Of a stretch of 64,000 bases of DNA, positions 25,721 through 35,398 are shown piece after piece. Each line of letters opens with the position of its first letter. Position 1 is the stretch's first letter. Below the pieces are notes generated by a model that worked only from the letters and a program-made list of their open reading frames with translations, had not been told where the DNA came from and searched no databases. Origin of the DNA: Hanstruepera flava (lineage in GTDB: Bacteria; Bacteroidota; Bacteroidia; Flavobacteriales; Flavobacteriaceae); assembly GCF_023634025.1 (NCBI RefSeq), contig NZ_JALJCW010000001.1, positions 1,521,467-1,585,466 of the forward strand, in the 5' to 3' direction. Made by a program: the position numbers and the translations under genes.

Positions 25721-26778
25721 TTACGAAGTAAAGTGAAACTATGATTTTCTCCACAATACTGGTTGTATAAAAGTATGTTTTTAAATTGAGAAATGTTTTT
25801 GTCATTCAGTTTCACCAAATCTGGAAGCGATTGTGCTTTTAAAATGTTAGCAGCCAACCAGAACCCAAAAGAGGAAGCCGTATGAAATTCACCGCTTAAA
25901 TGTTTGTAATAAGCTTGTAGTATTTCCTTAAAAATGCCAGAAGTTAATGTGCTGTAATAATCATCATATCTTACATCGCCATTATTTCCAAGAACAACTA
26001 AATCAATGTCATCAACACTTAAATTATAGTCCTTTAAAAAGTTTTCCGCAGTATACGAAATACCATCTTTAGGTAGTGTATTATAAATATTGACACCTAC
26101 AATTTCGGCATAAGTAGATGATTGTTGTTGGTTTGAGAACACAAAGAAATTAGCGCCTTCACTAAAAACAACACCTTTAGTATTAGACAGTAGTAGCTCG
26201 CTACTTTTAACAGGTTCTGTTTTTATTTGATCAACTAATTTTAATAGCTTAACAGTATGTTCGCCAATTTCGTCTACACCACCAACTAAAATATTTTGAG
26301 CTTCGTTTTGTTCGAGTTGTAGTTTAGCATCTATTAAACAAGACTCAAATGAACTGCTACCATGTACGTATGTGAAATTGTATCCTTTACATTGCAACTC
26401 CAAAGCTATTTGGCCGCCAACAGTATTATGTGTTGATTGAATAAATGGTGTAGGTGTTAAATATTGTTCGTCATTATCTAAAATATTACTCAAAAACTTT
26501 TCTGAATCACGTAAGCAACCCATGCCTGTTCCAGTTATTATGGCATCAACTTGTTCTAAACCGGCATCTTGAAGTGCTATTTTTGATGCTACAATACTCA
26601 TTTTTATACCCTTGGCCATACGTCTGGCTGCAGCAGGAGGAATATAATCTTTGTAATTAGGATCTAGAGCAGGTATTACGGTATCGTTATATTCAATTAT
26701 TTCCGAAAGGAAATTATTATTTTCATACGTTTTTTGAGCTGAAATTGACCCAACACTATTTATATAAACACGTTTCAT
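25714..26778 (-). CDS. Catalytically dead ketosynthase (chain-length-factor-like)
   Basis: This 354-residue thiolase-fold protein aligns with FabF-type ketosynthases, but the nucleophile segment TACSS is replaced by HGSSS (Cys to Ser). The first active-site His region (AHGT) becomes GNNGD, and the second His is lost or displaced. In type II polyketide systems such a chain acts as chain-length factor with an active partner. The intact ketosynthase gene directly upstream overlaps it by one base (stop/start), consistent with stoichiometric pairing. The ATG at 26778 is used. Confidence 0.82.
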   Translation of the reverse strand: MKRVYINSVGSISAQKTYENNNFLSEIIEYNDTVIPALDPNYKDYIPPAAARRMAKGIKMSIVASKIALQDAGLEQVDAIITGTGMGCLRDSEKFLSNILDNDEQYLTPTPFIQSTHNTVGGQIALELQCKGYNFTYVHGSSSFESCLIDAKLQLEQNEAQNILVGGVDEIGEHTVKLLKLVDQIKTEPVKSSELLLSNTKGVVFSEGANFFVFSNQQQSSTYAEIVGVNIYNTLPKDGISYTAENFLKDYNLSVDDIDLVVLGNNGDVRYDDYYSTLTSGIFKEILQAYYKHLSGEFHTASSFGFWLAANILKAQSLPDLVKLNDKNISQFKNILLYNQYCGENHSFTLLRKC

Positions 26779-27980
26779 CACCCTACTTTTGAAAATATAA
26801 CGGTTGAACAGTTTCCTCCAAACCCAAATGAATTGGACATTACGGTTTGTAACGGTTTTTCTTTTGGTGTGAGTTGAGGTGTTATAGAAAATTCCTGCAT
26901 TTGGGTTTTGAAATTCAAATTAGGAAATATAACATTATTTTGAAGCGCTAAAACGGAATACACAGCTTCAACAGCTCCAGCAGCTGCAAGCGTATGTCCT
27001 GTATAAGCTTTAGTAGAACTGAAATCTGGAACGTCCTCTCCAAACACACGAATTATTGCACGCCCTTCGGATAAATCGTTATTACCGGTTGCAGTACCAT
27101 GCGCATTAATATAGTCTATATCTTTTGGTGAATAATTAGCAACTTGTAATGCTTTTTCCATGGCTAAAGTGGCGCCATCACCATTATCTGACGATGCTGT
27201 TTGATGGAAAGCATCATTAGCGTTACCATAACCTTTTACATATGCTAGCACCTTTTTGTTTTCTGAATTAACAACAGCATCAGATTCTAAAACCAGAAAT
27301 GCTGCAGCTTCACCTAAATTCAATCCTTTTCTATTATCATCAAAAGGTGTATTGTAAGTGTCTGATAAGATCATTAAAGTTTTAAAACCGTTTATGGTAA
27401 ACTTTGATAAGCAGTCTGATCCACCAACAATAACACGATCTAATTGTCCTGATTTAATGAGCCTAGCACCTAACATGATAGCGTTCGCAGCTGAAGAGCA
27501 AGCGGTACTTATTGTGGTAACTAAACTTTGCTCAATACCTAGTTGTTCTGCAATTTTTTGAGAAGAATCTCCTGCGTTGTGACCAGCAATATATTTTCTA
27601 TGTGCTTTATTCTCTAGATACTCATAATAATACTTTTCAGTCATATCCATTCCACCAACACTAGTAGCCGAAACCAAACCCGTTTTGTATTTGTTGATAT
27701 CAGAAATATTAGCGTTATTAAGCGCTTCTTTAGCTGCAATGGCACCAAGGAATGCGGTTCTAGAATAGTTGTTGTCTGGAGTAAGGCCTAAAAGATCTTC
27801 AAGTTCTTGATTGGTATAGTCTATTTCGCCAACCATAATATCATTTTGGTGCGTAGTTTCAATCTTTGAGATTCTTGAAATTCCTTTAGTTTCTGAAATG
27901 AGAGATTGATAATTTTCTGCGACATTGTTTCCAATGGCAGAAATTATACCCATTCCAGTTATTGCGACTCCTTTACTCAT
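26778..27980 (-). CDS. Beta-ketoacyl-ACP synthase (FabF-like), intact
   Basis: This 400-residue KAS II-type condensing enzyme has its active-site Cys in STACSSAANA, His in NAHGTATGNND, second His in TGHTLAAAGAVEA, and the C-terminal GFGG loop. It extends acyl-ACP chains with malonyl-ACP. It lies between an ACP (27 bases upstream) and its probable chain-length-factor partner, the layout of an aryl-polyene ketosynthase pair. Confidence 0.92.
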   Translation of the reverse strand: MSKGVAITGMGIISAIGNNVAENYQSLISETKGISRISKIETTHQNDIMVGEIDYTNQELEDLLGLTPDNNYSRTAFLGAIAAKEALNNANISDINKYKTGLVSATSVGGMDMTEKYYYEYLENKAHRKYIAGHNAGDSSQKIAEQLGIEQSLVTTISTACSSAANAIMLGARLIKSGQLDRVIVGGSDCLSKFTINGFKTLMILSDTYNTPFDDNRKGLNLGEAAAFLVLESDAVVNSENKKVLAYVKGYGNANDAFHQTASSDNGDGATLAMEKALQVANYSPKDIDYINAHGTATGNNDLSEGRAIIRVFGEDVPDFSSTKAYTGHTLAAAGAVEAVYSVLALQNNVIFPNLNFKTQMQEFSITPQLTPKEKPLQTVMSNSFGFGGNCSTVIFSKVG

Positions 27981-28007
27981 AACATTCCCTGCACCAGTGA
28001 ATAAAGC

Positions 28008-28265
28008 TTATTTAGATCTGTGTTCAGTAATATAAGCTGCCATTGTATTTATTGATTCAAAAATGGTGCGCCCTTCTTTAGGATCTGTTAATTTAATACC
28101 ATAGTTTTTATCAAGCATTACAATAAGTTCTAAGGCATCAATAGAGTCTAAACCTAAACCATCACCAAAAAGCATGTCATCATCAGCAATATCAGCTGGT
28201 GTCATGTCTTCAAGGTTTAATTGTTCTATGATGTTTTCTTTTAATTCCTGTTTTAAAGCATCCAT
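28008..28265 (-). CDS. Acyl carrier protein 1 of the pigment cluster
   Basis: This 85-residue acidic helical protein has the phosphopantetheine attachment site in GLGLDSIDALELI (Ser after Asp). It carries growing chains between the condensing enzyme and dehydratase. A second ACP lies at 38810. No phosphopantetheinyl transferase is encoded in the window, so a host enzyme must activate it. Confidence 0.93.
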   Translation of the reverse strand: MDALKQELKENIIEQLNLEDMTPADIADDDMLFGDGLGLDSIDALELIVMLDKNYGIKLTDPKEGRTIFESINTMAAYITEHRSK

Positions 28266-28266
28266 A

Positions 28267-28884
28267 TTATCCGTTATATAATGTTATTATGTTTTGTTTG
28301 TTATGTATTGTATCTCCTGTTTTAGATACTAAATATAAAAATGCTTCATAATTAGTATCATCAAAATCAACCCACCCGCTTAATACAGCTTCAGATTTAT
28401 TTAAATCTAATAAACTATTTGAATAGTTAAATAAATGGTCTGCATTAAAGCTGTCAAAGATAAAAAAACTATTTTCAGAAAACAGCTTATATTTAATACT
28501 AATCTCGCCTAAACAAATATTTGGTAACGTGTATACAAATACCGCAGGGCTAGGGTAGTAGTCTAGTTTATCTTGTATGGAAGTTTGATGCTTACGATCC
28601 GTATCTAAACTAGCAGCTTTATTTGAAAAAACCAATGCTATATCATTGTCAGTACTCGTGTTGAGGTTTTCATTTTTTAATAGTATATCTGCCGCCATAA
28701 ATGCCAACTTGCTTAAGTTATCCATTTTAAAAAACTTGGCATATTTGGTGTTTTCTGCTCGATATAGGTTCTTAATAAACTCTGAAAAGGTTTCCGAACT
28801 ATCCTGATAAACATCATTTCCATCTAGCCAAACAGAATTGTTTTTGATATGACAATACGAAGATATGTAATAGTTGTTTTTCAA
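28267..28884 (-). CDS. Half-size ketosynthase-like protein without catalytic residues
   Basis: This 205-residue protein resembles the N-terminal half of a thiolase-fold ketosynthase (DNDIALVFSNKAASLDTDRK, PSPAVFVYTLPNICLGEISIKYKL). The position expected to carry the nucleophile has no Cys-containing motif, and the C-terminal half is missing. The start is TTG. One base separates it from the ACP gene and two from the methyltransferase gene. It may stabilise or cap a ketosynthase complex; that is inference. Confidence 0.6.
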   Translation of the reverse strand: MKNNYYISSYCHIKNNSVWLDGNDVYQDSSETFSEFIKNLYRAENTKYAKFFKMDNLSKLAFMAADILLKNENLNTSTDNDIALVFSNKAASLDTDRKHQTSIQDKLDYYPSPAVFVYTLPNICLGEISIKYKLFSENSFFIFDSFNADHLFNYSNSLLDLNKSEAVLSGWVDFDDTNYEAFLYLVSKTGDTIHNKQNIITLYNG

Positions 28885-28886
28885 TT

Positions 28887-29957
28887 TTATTTTTTCTTAC
28901 ATGCTAAAATGGTGTGATATTCCCCAACCTGAATATCTTCTATTAGTGCCAAACCTGCTTCGTCTATTAGTCTAATTAACACTTTTGATGGATACATTTT
29001 ACTGTTTCCATTTGCCATAACCGTAAAGTATAATGATGTAGCTTCTAAAACAAATTTAGCATTGTCAAAACGTTGTCTATCTGTAAATGTTTCCATGATT
29101 AACACTTCGCCATCCTCATTTACAGCATTGGCACAAGCTTTTAAAATGGTTAATATTTCATCTTCAGAGAAACAATCTAAAAACTGACTCATCCAAATGG
29201 CGTCTGCACCTTGAGGTAATTGTGGGTTTTCAGACAGCCAATCTATTTCATGATGTGTTACGCGATTTCCGAAACCGGCCGCTTCAACATTGGCACGTGC
29301 TATTTTTAATTGGCCAGGCAGATCAATCATTTTAATAGTAACCGAGTCATTATATTTACTACCACTAATGGCAAACTTACCTGTGTTTGCGCCAACATCA
29401 TAAATAGTTTTTGGGTTGTTTCTAAACACAAATTCTAAAGCTTCCTGAAACACATCGTCTGAATAATGATGATCAAATTCAAACCAAGCTTTTTGAACAT
29501 CTTTAGGAAGCACAGAAAGGCCTTCATAAATAGTATTCCAGTTACCAAGTTCCTTTAAACCTGAAGGTTTACCTGTTTTAATGGCATCGGTTAAATGAAA
29601 AAGACCTTTATAACATACATCTTGGGTGAAGTTAATGTTGACATCAACTGTTCTATCAAAAGCTAAAAAGTAACCTGTTGTTGTTAATTCAAAATTACCA
29701 GAATCATCTTGGTCTACTATTCTATAGCTTTCAGCTATTTCTAATAAAACACCAATACCATAAACACTGAGTTCTAATTCTTCTGCTAATTTCTCTATAG
29801 TAATACCGCCTTTTTTTCTATACTGAAAAATTAAATTAAAAATACCTAGTTTACGTAGGGCTACTACAGCTTGAAATACGAATGGAGCAAAGGCAATTCT
29901 TTCAGCTTCTTCAACGGCATCAATAGCCCTAATTGGTTTTTTTGTCATTGTCGTCAT
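28887..29957 (-). CDS. SAM-dependent O-methyltransferase-type enzyme
   Basis: A winged-helix-like N-terminal region (GITIEKLAEELELSVYGIGV) precedes a class I methyltransferase domain with motif I YDVGANTGKFAI, the acidic residue after motif II (KMIDLPGQ), and ADAIWMSQFLDCFSEDE. This layout is that of dimeric O-methyltransferases such as acetylserotonin and hydroxyneurosporene types. Methylation of the aryl head group or ring hydroxyl of the polyene is the likely role. Confidence 0.85.
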   Translation of the reverse strand: MTTMTKKPIRAIDAVEEAERIAFAPFVFQAVVALRKLGIFNLIFQYRKKGGITIEKLAEELELSVYGIGVLLEIAESYRIVDQDDSGNFELTTTGYFLAFDRTVDVNINFTQDVCYKGLFHLTDAIKTGKPSGLKELGNWNTIYEGLSVLPKDVQKAWFEFDHHYSDDVFQEALEFVFRNNPKTIYDVGANTGKFAISGSKYNDSVTIKMIDLPGQLKIARANVEAAGFGNRVTHHEIDWLSENPQLPQGADAIWMSQFLDCFSEDEILTILKACANAVNEDGEVLIMETFTDRQRFDNAKFVLEATSLYFTVMANGNSKMYPSKVLIRLIDEAGLALIEDIQVGEYHTILACKKK

Positions 29958-29958
29958 T

Positions 29959-31110
29959 TTATGTTAGCGTTTTATAAATTATAGCCGTATTACATCCTCC
30001 AAAGCCAGAAGCGGTTTTAAGGAACGTTTGTAACGGTTTGGTTGGTTTTGTCGTTTGTTTTATAATATTTAAAGGTTTTGAAACTCCTAACGTTTCAAAA
30101 CCTTTTGATGAATAAAGCACATTGTTTTTTAATGAATGCATCCCGATAATAGTTTCTAGCAATCCAGATGCGCCTAATGTATGTCCAAAATAACCTTTTA
30201 AGCTATTTAAAGGGACACTTTGAATGTTACTACGATTAATGGCGATAGCTTCCATTTCATCGTTAAACATTGTTGCTGTACCATGAGCTGAAATAAAATC
30301 GATTTCAGATGGTCTTATTTTTGCCTGTTTTATGGCAGATTGAATACTTCTATAGAGTCCTTCTCCAGTTCGGGATGGTCCTGAAATATGATTGGCATCA
30401 TTACATGAACTTTCACCAAGAATTTCAACAGCCTCTTCAGCAAGATTAGTATTGTTATTAGTTACCAAAGCACTTGCAGCTACTTCACCAATATTAATAC
30501 CTGTTCTGTTTTTATCATAGGGCTTACAAGGCTCATTGCTTAAGGCCTGAAATGAATTGAATCCAGATAATATAAACTCTGAAACAACATCGCCACTTAC
30601 TATAAAAACATGGTCGTAAACATCTTGTAAGATAAAGCGTTTTGCAATGGCTACTGCTAAAACTCCAGAAACACATGCATTAGAAACGATAATGGCATCA
30701 TTTTCAAAATTGAAAAAGGTTTTGATAGACTTTCCAAGTTCATCTAAATATGCACGTTCTTTCGAAAAAGGATTGTTTTCGTCCAGAGCATCTATATTAC
30801 CCTTTGTAGTTGAAATTATTAACCCGACACGTTTGTTTAACTCTATGCCAGATTTGGTAATAACCTTTTGTAAAGCGGTTATCATCATTTTTTCGAGACG
30901 AGTATAATCTTGGTTAGGCTTCAGTTTTTGAAAAGCGTTTTCTAAATCTTCAGTATTGATTAAGGCAGAATAAAACGACTCTGGCAGAAAAGTTTTATTA
31001 TCTATCAGTTTTAAGCCTGAAATTTCATTGTGAATGTTTTGAACAACAGTCTCACTATCAAAACCCAGTGATGAGATAATGTTATTATATGACACATAGG
31101 TTTTATTCAT
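29959..31110 (-). CDS. Beta-ketoacyl-ACP synthase, intact, second copy
   Basis: This 383-residue FabF-like enzyme has active Cys in VSNACVSGVLA, His in SAHGTATMFND, His in GYFGHTLGASG and the C-terminal GFGGCN loop. The sequence is quite different from the other ketosynthases here, suggesting a separate chain-length or priming step. It follows the thioesterase gene with an 8-base overlap. Confidence 0.9.
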   Translation of the reverse strand: MNKTYVSYNNIISSLGFDSETVVQNIHNEISGLKLIDNKTFLPESFYSALINTEDLENAFQKLKPNQDYTRLEKMMITALQKVITKSGIELNKRVGLIISTTKGNIDALDENNPFSKERAYLDELGKSIKTFFNFENDAIIVSNACVSGVLAVAIAKRFILQDVYDHVFIVSGDVVSEFILSGFNSFQALSNEPCKPYDKNRTGINIGEVAASALVTNNNTNLAEEAVEILGESSCNDANHISGPSRTGEGLYRSIQSAIKQAKIRPSEIDFISAHGTATMFNDEMEAIAINRSNIQSVPLNSLKGYFGHTLGASGLLETIIGMHSLKNNVLYSSKGFETLGVSKPLNIIKQTTKPTKPLQTFLKTASGFGGCNTAIIYKTLT

Positions 31111-31555
31111 CTAGTAAGCCTACTTTTTGTTTCCAATTTTTAAAAAAGGGTGGAATAGTTAACCACAATTCGCCTTCCCCTATTTTATCAACAAATACTT
31201 GAATGGTTTCACCAGTACAAACGAGCTGATTGTTTTGGTTGTAAATTTCGTATCTAAAAACCATTTTGGCAGAAGGACTGTCTACATAAATTGTTTTAAT
31301 GGTTGCAATATCACCATAGCGCAATGGTAGTTTATGATCTGTACTCGATTTGACAATAGGTGTTGCAAACCCAAACTTCTTTTGGTCTAAATATGAAATA
31401 CCATGATGTCTGCCAAAAGCCTCACGGCCATCTTCAAAATACTGTATATAGTTACCATGCCAAACAATTCCCAATGGATCTGTTTCAACAAAGCGAACGC
31501 GTACTTCACTAATGTGTGTAATTTCTTTTGGGTTATAAGGCATTTTTCTTTTCAT
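31103..31555 (-). CDS. Acyl-CoA/ACP thioesterase (4HBT, YbgC-like)
   Basis: This 150-residue hotdog thioesterase has the 4-hydroxybenzoyl-CoA thioesterase signature FVETDPLGIVWHGNYIQYFE, in which the Asp is catalytic. Thioesterases of this kind occur in aryl-polyene clusters, possibly to edit or release chains. It overlaps the ABC permease gene by 23 bases and the next ketosynthase by 8. Confidence 0.87.
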   Translation of the reverse strand: MKRKMPYNPKEITHISEVRVRFVETDPLGIVWHGNYIQYFEDGREAFGRHHGISYLDQKKFGFATPIVKSSTDHKLPLRYGDIATIKTIYVDSPSAKMVFRYEIYNQNNQLVCTGETIQVFVDKIGEGELWLTIPPFFKNWKQKVGLLDE

Positions 31556-32801
31556 TATAAACTATTGCAATTAAAGTGGTTGCTAAAAAAAAGAGTAACA
31601 ACAGACTAATTTCTGGTAAAATATCTAATAGCGACCCATTTCGTAAAAATACATCGTAAAAAGCATTTAAACCCCAATTCATTGGTGAAATTTGAGATAG
31701 GGTTTGCATGATTTTTGGCATAACAAAAACAGGAACCCAAACACCACCTAAAGCTGCTAAAATTACAACAAAGGTTGCGCCAAATGGAGCCGATTGCTCT
31801 TGGGTTTTAGCAATTGTGCCCAGTAATAAACCTAAACCTATTGCTGCCAGTCCCGCAAAAACGGCTACCACAAAAAGAAGTGGCAGTCGACCTGAAACAT
31901 CTAGATTTGGTAAACCAATGGCTGGGAAAACATATAAACCTACCAAAAGCATTAGAATAAATTGTATTAGACAAACCATTAAATAAACCAATGTTTTCCC
32001 ACCTAATACTATAGCATAGGAAACGGGATTTGTTCGGAGTCTAACAAAAGTACCTTGGCTTTTTTCTTTAACAATATTTATTGAGAGCGGAACAATTATA
32101 AAGAATATGGCAAACAGTGTCCAGGCAGGTACATTATGTTGGACAGAATTTGGGATATATTCTTCATTGTCTTTTTGAGGAAGTATTTCGTTAAAAGTGA
32201 TATAGCTTTCGGTATCAAAAATAACTTCTGATGGGTCGTCAGTTAGCTGTTCTTGAAATGCTTTGTAAATGGATTCTGTTTCAATCTTTGCAACCATTTT
32301 GTCAATACCATTCTTAACGGAATTCTTAAAGGTTAATTGGGTTGCTGGATCAAAGTATAATTTAACTTCTTTACCTTTTATTACTTCTTGTTGAAGGTTA
32401 TCGGTGGTTTCTTCCAATCCGAATTTTTCAATAATGCCATCTACATTTTGTGATACCTTTTTATCTAAACCGGAGCTTAAGTTTTCAGGAATTATAATGG
32501 CGAGCTGGTATTTGCCTTTAAACACTAAATCTCTTGCTGTACTTTCGGTTTCTTTTAAGTTTATTTCAAAAGTATTAGACTCGTTTAGGCCTTTTAAAAT
32601 GGTTTTTGACACATGGCCATTATCGTTATTGACAATTAAAATGGGAATCTTGTAATCAGTAACTGTTTTAAATGTGCTATCCTGAATTAAAGTAATAGTA
32701 ATAATAAGCACAAGAGGCATAATAAATAGGATAGCAATACCACCTATATCACGTGTGAGCAATAAAAATTCCTTATATGTAGAAGCTATTAATTTATGCA
32801 T
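31533..32801 (-). CDS. ABC-2 type transporter permease
   Basis: This 422-residue membrane protein has one N-terminal helix, a large extracytoplasmic domain (about residues 40-220), and five C-terminal helices including the FVRLRTNPVSYAIVLGGK coupling region. This is the ABC-2 permease (YhgE/DrrB-like) topology. It works with the ATPase encoded just upstream, overlapping by 8 bases. Probable role: moving pigment precursors across the inner membrane. Confidence 0.88.
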   Translation of the reverse strand: MHKLIASTYKEFLLLTRDIGGIAILFIMPLVLIITITLIQDSTFKTVTDYKIPILIVNNDNGHVSKTILKGLNESNTFEINLKETESTARDLVFKGKYQLAIIIPENLSSGLDKKVSQNVDGIIEKFGLEETTDNLQQEVIKGKEVKLYFDPATQLTFKNSVKNGIDKMVAKIETESIYKAFQEQLTDDPSEVIFDTESYITFNEILPQKDNEEYIPNSVQHNVPAWTLFAIFFIIVPLSINIVKEKSQGTFVRLRTNPVSYAIVLGGKTLVYLMVCLIQFILMLLVGLYVFPAIGLPNLDVSGRLPLLFVVAVFAGLAAIGLGLLLGTIAKTQEQSAPFGATFVVILAALGGVWVPVFVMPKIMQTLSQISPMNWGLNAFYDVFLRNGSLLDILPEISLLLLFFLATTLIAIVYNEKKNAL

Positions 32802-33537
32802 GATCTCTTAAGGCTTTTCCGGTTAAATTAATAAAAACATCTTCGAGATTATGAGCACCATCATTGTTTTTAATTAAATCTTTGGGATGTCCTTTAATAA
32901 TTATTTTTCCATGATCTATAATAGCAACTCGAGTACAAAATGTTTCTGCTTCATTTAAATGATGCGAAGTGTAAATTATTGTTGTTCCATTTTTATTAAG
33001 CTCTTGAAGAAACTCAATAATAACATTCTTGGATTGTACGTCTACGCCAACAGTTGGTTCATCTAAAAATAAAACCTTAGGTTCATGCAGTATGCTTGCA
33101 ATTAAATTTACACGTCGTTTCATGCCTCCTGAAAATGCATCTATTTTTTTATGGGCAAAATGAAGCAAGCCTAAATGTTCGAGGGTATGGTTAATTTTAG
33201 TGTCTAATTCTTTTCCTTTTAAACCATACATGCTTCCAAAATATTTTAAGTTTTCAAAAGCGGTTAATGAAGGGTATAATGCATATTCTTGAGGAACAAT
33301 ACCAATATGCTGTTTAAGCTGGTTTTTATTTTTTTGATAAGTTAAACCATCTATGGAAAAAGTACCCGAGGTGGGTTTGATAAGCGCACATAACATAGAG
33401 ATTAATGTGGTTTTTCCTGCGCCATTAGGGCCTAGTAAACCAAAGATTTCTTTTTCATGAATCAACAAGTCTATATTAGACACCGAAAAATTCTCGGAAC
33501 CTTTATATTTTTTAGAAACTTGTTCAATTTTTATCAT
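32794..33537 (-). CDS. ABC transporter ATP-binding protein
   Basis: This 247-residue nucleotide-binding domain has Walker A GPNGAGKT, signature FSGGMKRRV, Walker B VLFLDEP and the switch His in [10 protein letters not shown]. It powers the adjacent ABC-2 permease. It lies 2 bases after the BtrH-like gene. Confidence 0.93.
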   Translation of the reverse strand: MIKIEQVSKKYKGSENFSVSNIDLLIHEKEIFGLLGPNGAGKTTLISMLCALIKPTSGTFSIDGLTYQKNKNQLKQHIGIVPQEYALYPSLTAFENLKYFGSMYGLKGKELDTKINHTLEHLGLLHFAHKKIDAFSGGMKRRVNLIASILHEPKVLFLDEPTVGVDVQSKNVIIEFLQELNKNGTTIIYTSHHLNEAETFCTRVAIIDHGKIIIKGHPKDLIKNNDGAHNLEDVFINLTGKALRDHA

Positions 33538-33539
33538 TC

Positions 33540-34538
33540 TTATTTTATAGCTTTCTTTAGTTTTTTAAAGAACACCTCTTCTTTATCTGCAATAACTTCA
33601 AGTTGCGAGGCAACATTGTTGTAGGCATCGTCTTTAGCACTCCGGTTTTTATAAATTCTAGAGGCATCAACAGCAAAATCACGCCATAGATCTCCAATAT
33701 CGGTCATTTCTTTTGATAGTTCAGATAGTTCGGGTTTGCTTAAAACCTTACTTGACTCTTGTAAAAAGGCAGCAAAAATATATCTGAAGCCTCCACCACC
33801 TGTACCAATCTCTTCTTGCATCCTAACTATTTGCCCTAAATAATGATTGGCTTTTTTAATACCTTTTTTCTTGGGCCATTTTCTTATGAGTTTAGCTGTA
33901 TGACGTATTCCTTTTACACCTAAAACCGGCATAGGAGCTAACATATCTCGACATGTGTGCTTTATTCCTTTTATTATCGCTTTTTCCAGGTTTAATTCTT
34001 TGGGAAAATCAATAGGGTAGTAAATATGACCTTTAGGCGCAAATGCGCCTTTAGCAAAACGTACTTTTTCTAGTTGCTTATCTGTTAAGGTGGTTACGGT
34101 TTCCATAACAGGGTCACTAATTAAATAGGTGTCGCCCTCTTTTCCATAAACAACTAAATTATGGGCATTAAAATGGAAACGATACTCATCTGGAAAATAA
34201 ACTAAATTATAGACTCCTACTTGTAAACCTACCGGATTATTGTTTTTTAAATTCTCATCTAGTCGTGCTTTTGCTAGCTGTGGATTTTTAAATTTTTCGC
34301 GTTTAATTTTTATACCAACACGTTTAGCAAAACGCTTGAATATAATTCCAGGCAATGCTCTGTATGTAAAAGCAGGTGCATGGTTTACCATTAAGAACGG
34401 GATATAACAAAACAAAAGACCTGAACCAATGCCAAATGCCATAGGCTCGCTAACATTAAAGCCATGGTGTTTCATTAAATTGGAAATCACACCGTTTTCG
34501 CAATGAGCTGATTGGTGGTGTGTAAAATTAATCTGCAT
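33540..34538 (-). CDS. BtrH/C39-like protein of the pigment cluster
   Basis: This 332-residue protein opens with QSAHCENGVISNLM, followed by FNAHNLVVYG and a DPVME segment. That spacing of Cys, His and Asp is characteristic of the BtrH N-terminal domain, related to C39 papain-like folds. In butirosin biosynthesis BtrH transfers an acyl group from ACP. A similar ACP-to-phenol transfer could form the flexirubin ester, which is inference. The C-terminal 130 residues are helical. It overlaps the preceding gene by 11 bases. Confidence 0.75.
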   Translation of the reverse strand: MQINFTHHQSAHCENGVISNLMKHHGFNVSEPMAFGIGSGLLFCYIPFLMVNHAPAFTYRALPGIIFKRFAKRVGIKIKREKFKNPQLAKARLDENLKNNNPVGLQVGVYNLVYFPDEYRFHFNAHNLVVYGKEGDTYLISDPVMETVTTLTDKQLEKVRFAKGAFAPKGHIYYPIDFPKELNLEKAIIKGIKHTCRDMLAPMPVLGVKGIRHTAKLIRKWPKKKGIKKANHYLGQIVRMQEEIGTGGGGFRYIFAAFLQESSKVLSKPELSELSKEMTDIGDLWRDFAVDASRIYKNRSAKDDAYNNVASQLEVIADKEEVFFKKLKKAIK

Positions 34539-34938
34539 GAAGCTCTATGTTTTTTAGTTGTTCAATACTAATGTCAAATACATCAGCATACTTTTCAAGT
34601 GTTTTATTTGATAATTTGTTGAAGACACTAGGTTTAAAATGTCTTTTTACTCGCCATTTCCATAGCCCAACATAGCTTGCTAAAATTGGGAGGTCCATTT
34701 TGTGAAATTCCATATAGTATTCAATAGGACTTGTTTTATTGTTTAAAACGCGTTGTTTGGCATTTTCCACACGTTCTTTAATTTCTTCAATAGCCTTATT
34801 TAAAGCTATGGTTTTAGGATCCCAACCCGAGCTGTTAACAGTTGTGTACTCGCCATTTTCATCAACAGCATAACATAATTCCTTAAAATTAGCGGATTCT
34901 AAATTACTTTTATCTTGAGGGACTTCGTCTTTTTTCAT
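34528..34938 (-). CDS. Helical protein of unknown function in the pigment operon
   Basis: This 136-residue soluble protein has a long predicted helix (ALNKAIEEIKERVENAKQR) and a C-terminal DNA-binding-like helical region (LSNKTLEKYADVFDISIEQL). The combination with the BtrH-like gene downstream suggests a partner subunit. No function is recognised. No signal peptide. Confidence 0.55.
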   Translation of the reverse strand: MKKDEVPQDKSNLESANFKELCYAVDENGEYTTVNSSGWDPKTIALNKAIEEIKERVENAKQRVLNNKTSPIEYYMEFHKMDLPILASYVGLWKWRVKRHFKPSVFNKLSNKTLEKYADVFDISIEQLKNIELHAD

Positions 34939-34945
34939 GCTGAAT

Positions 34946-35398
34946 TTATTTGAGTTCCTGTATCACCAAATTTAATTCACAAGATAATAATTCTTTATCG
35001 TCTGAAGTTATTGAGCAATTTATAGTGCAAATACTATATTCATCGGTATCAAACCTAGATTTTAATTTGGCATTTGTAATGATGGTACTTCCAACTTTAG
35101 GGCAACTAAAAACGGTTACTTTTTTTATCGCACTAATAAAACCAATTAGTTTAATGCCTTTCCCTTCAAAGTCATCTTCTTTAAAATAACTTTTTCCAAC
35201 AATAGAAGAACAGGTTTGAGCGGCATTTTCCACTAAACCGGCTTCGTTAAAAAAACCATTGTCGTTGAAAATACAATCGGTTTCAATCTTAAATGATGTT
35301 GAAACATGTTCGTTATCTATAGATAATACGTTGTCGACCATTAAAAAGGGCGGTCTGTGAGGTAAAAAACGGGTAATATCTAGATACGATAAATTCAT
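34946..35398 (-). CDS. Hotdog dehydratase-like subunit with Glu but no catalytic His (ApeP-like)
   Basis: This 150-residue FabZ-type hotdog begins with FLPHRPPFLMVD. The motif around the catalytic acid is kept (EAGLVENAAQ, Glu about 57), but the GHFPG segment with the catalytic His is replaced by IFNDNGFF. The pattern is the mirror image of the protein at 22754, so the two could complete one active site. It overlaps the similar upstream hotdog by one base. Confidence 0.75.
   Translation of the reverse strand: MNLSYLDITRFLPHRPPFLMVDNVLSIDNEHVSTSFKIETDCIFNDNGFFNEAGLVENAAQTCSSIVGKSYFKEDDFEGKGIKLIGFISAIKKVTVFSCPKVGSTIITNAKLKSRFDTDEYSICTINCSITSDDKELLSCELNLVIQELK

Noticed and set aside
28267..28884. 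Frameshifted or broken ketosynthase pseudogene
   Set aside because: The frame is intact, starts and stops within 1-2 bases of its neighbours, and shows no adjoining fragment of a C-terminal half, so a genuine short protein is more likely.
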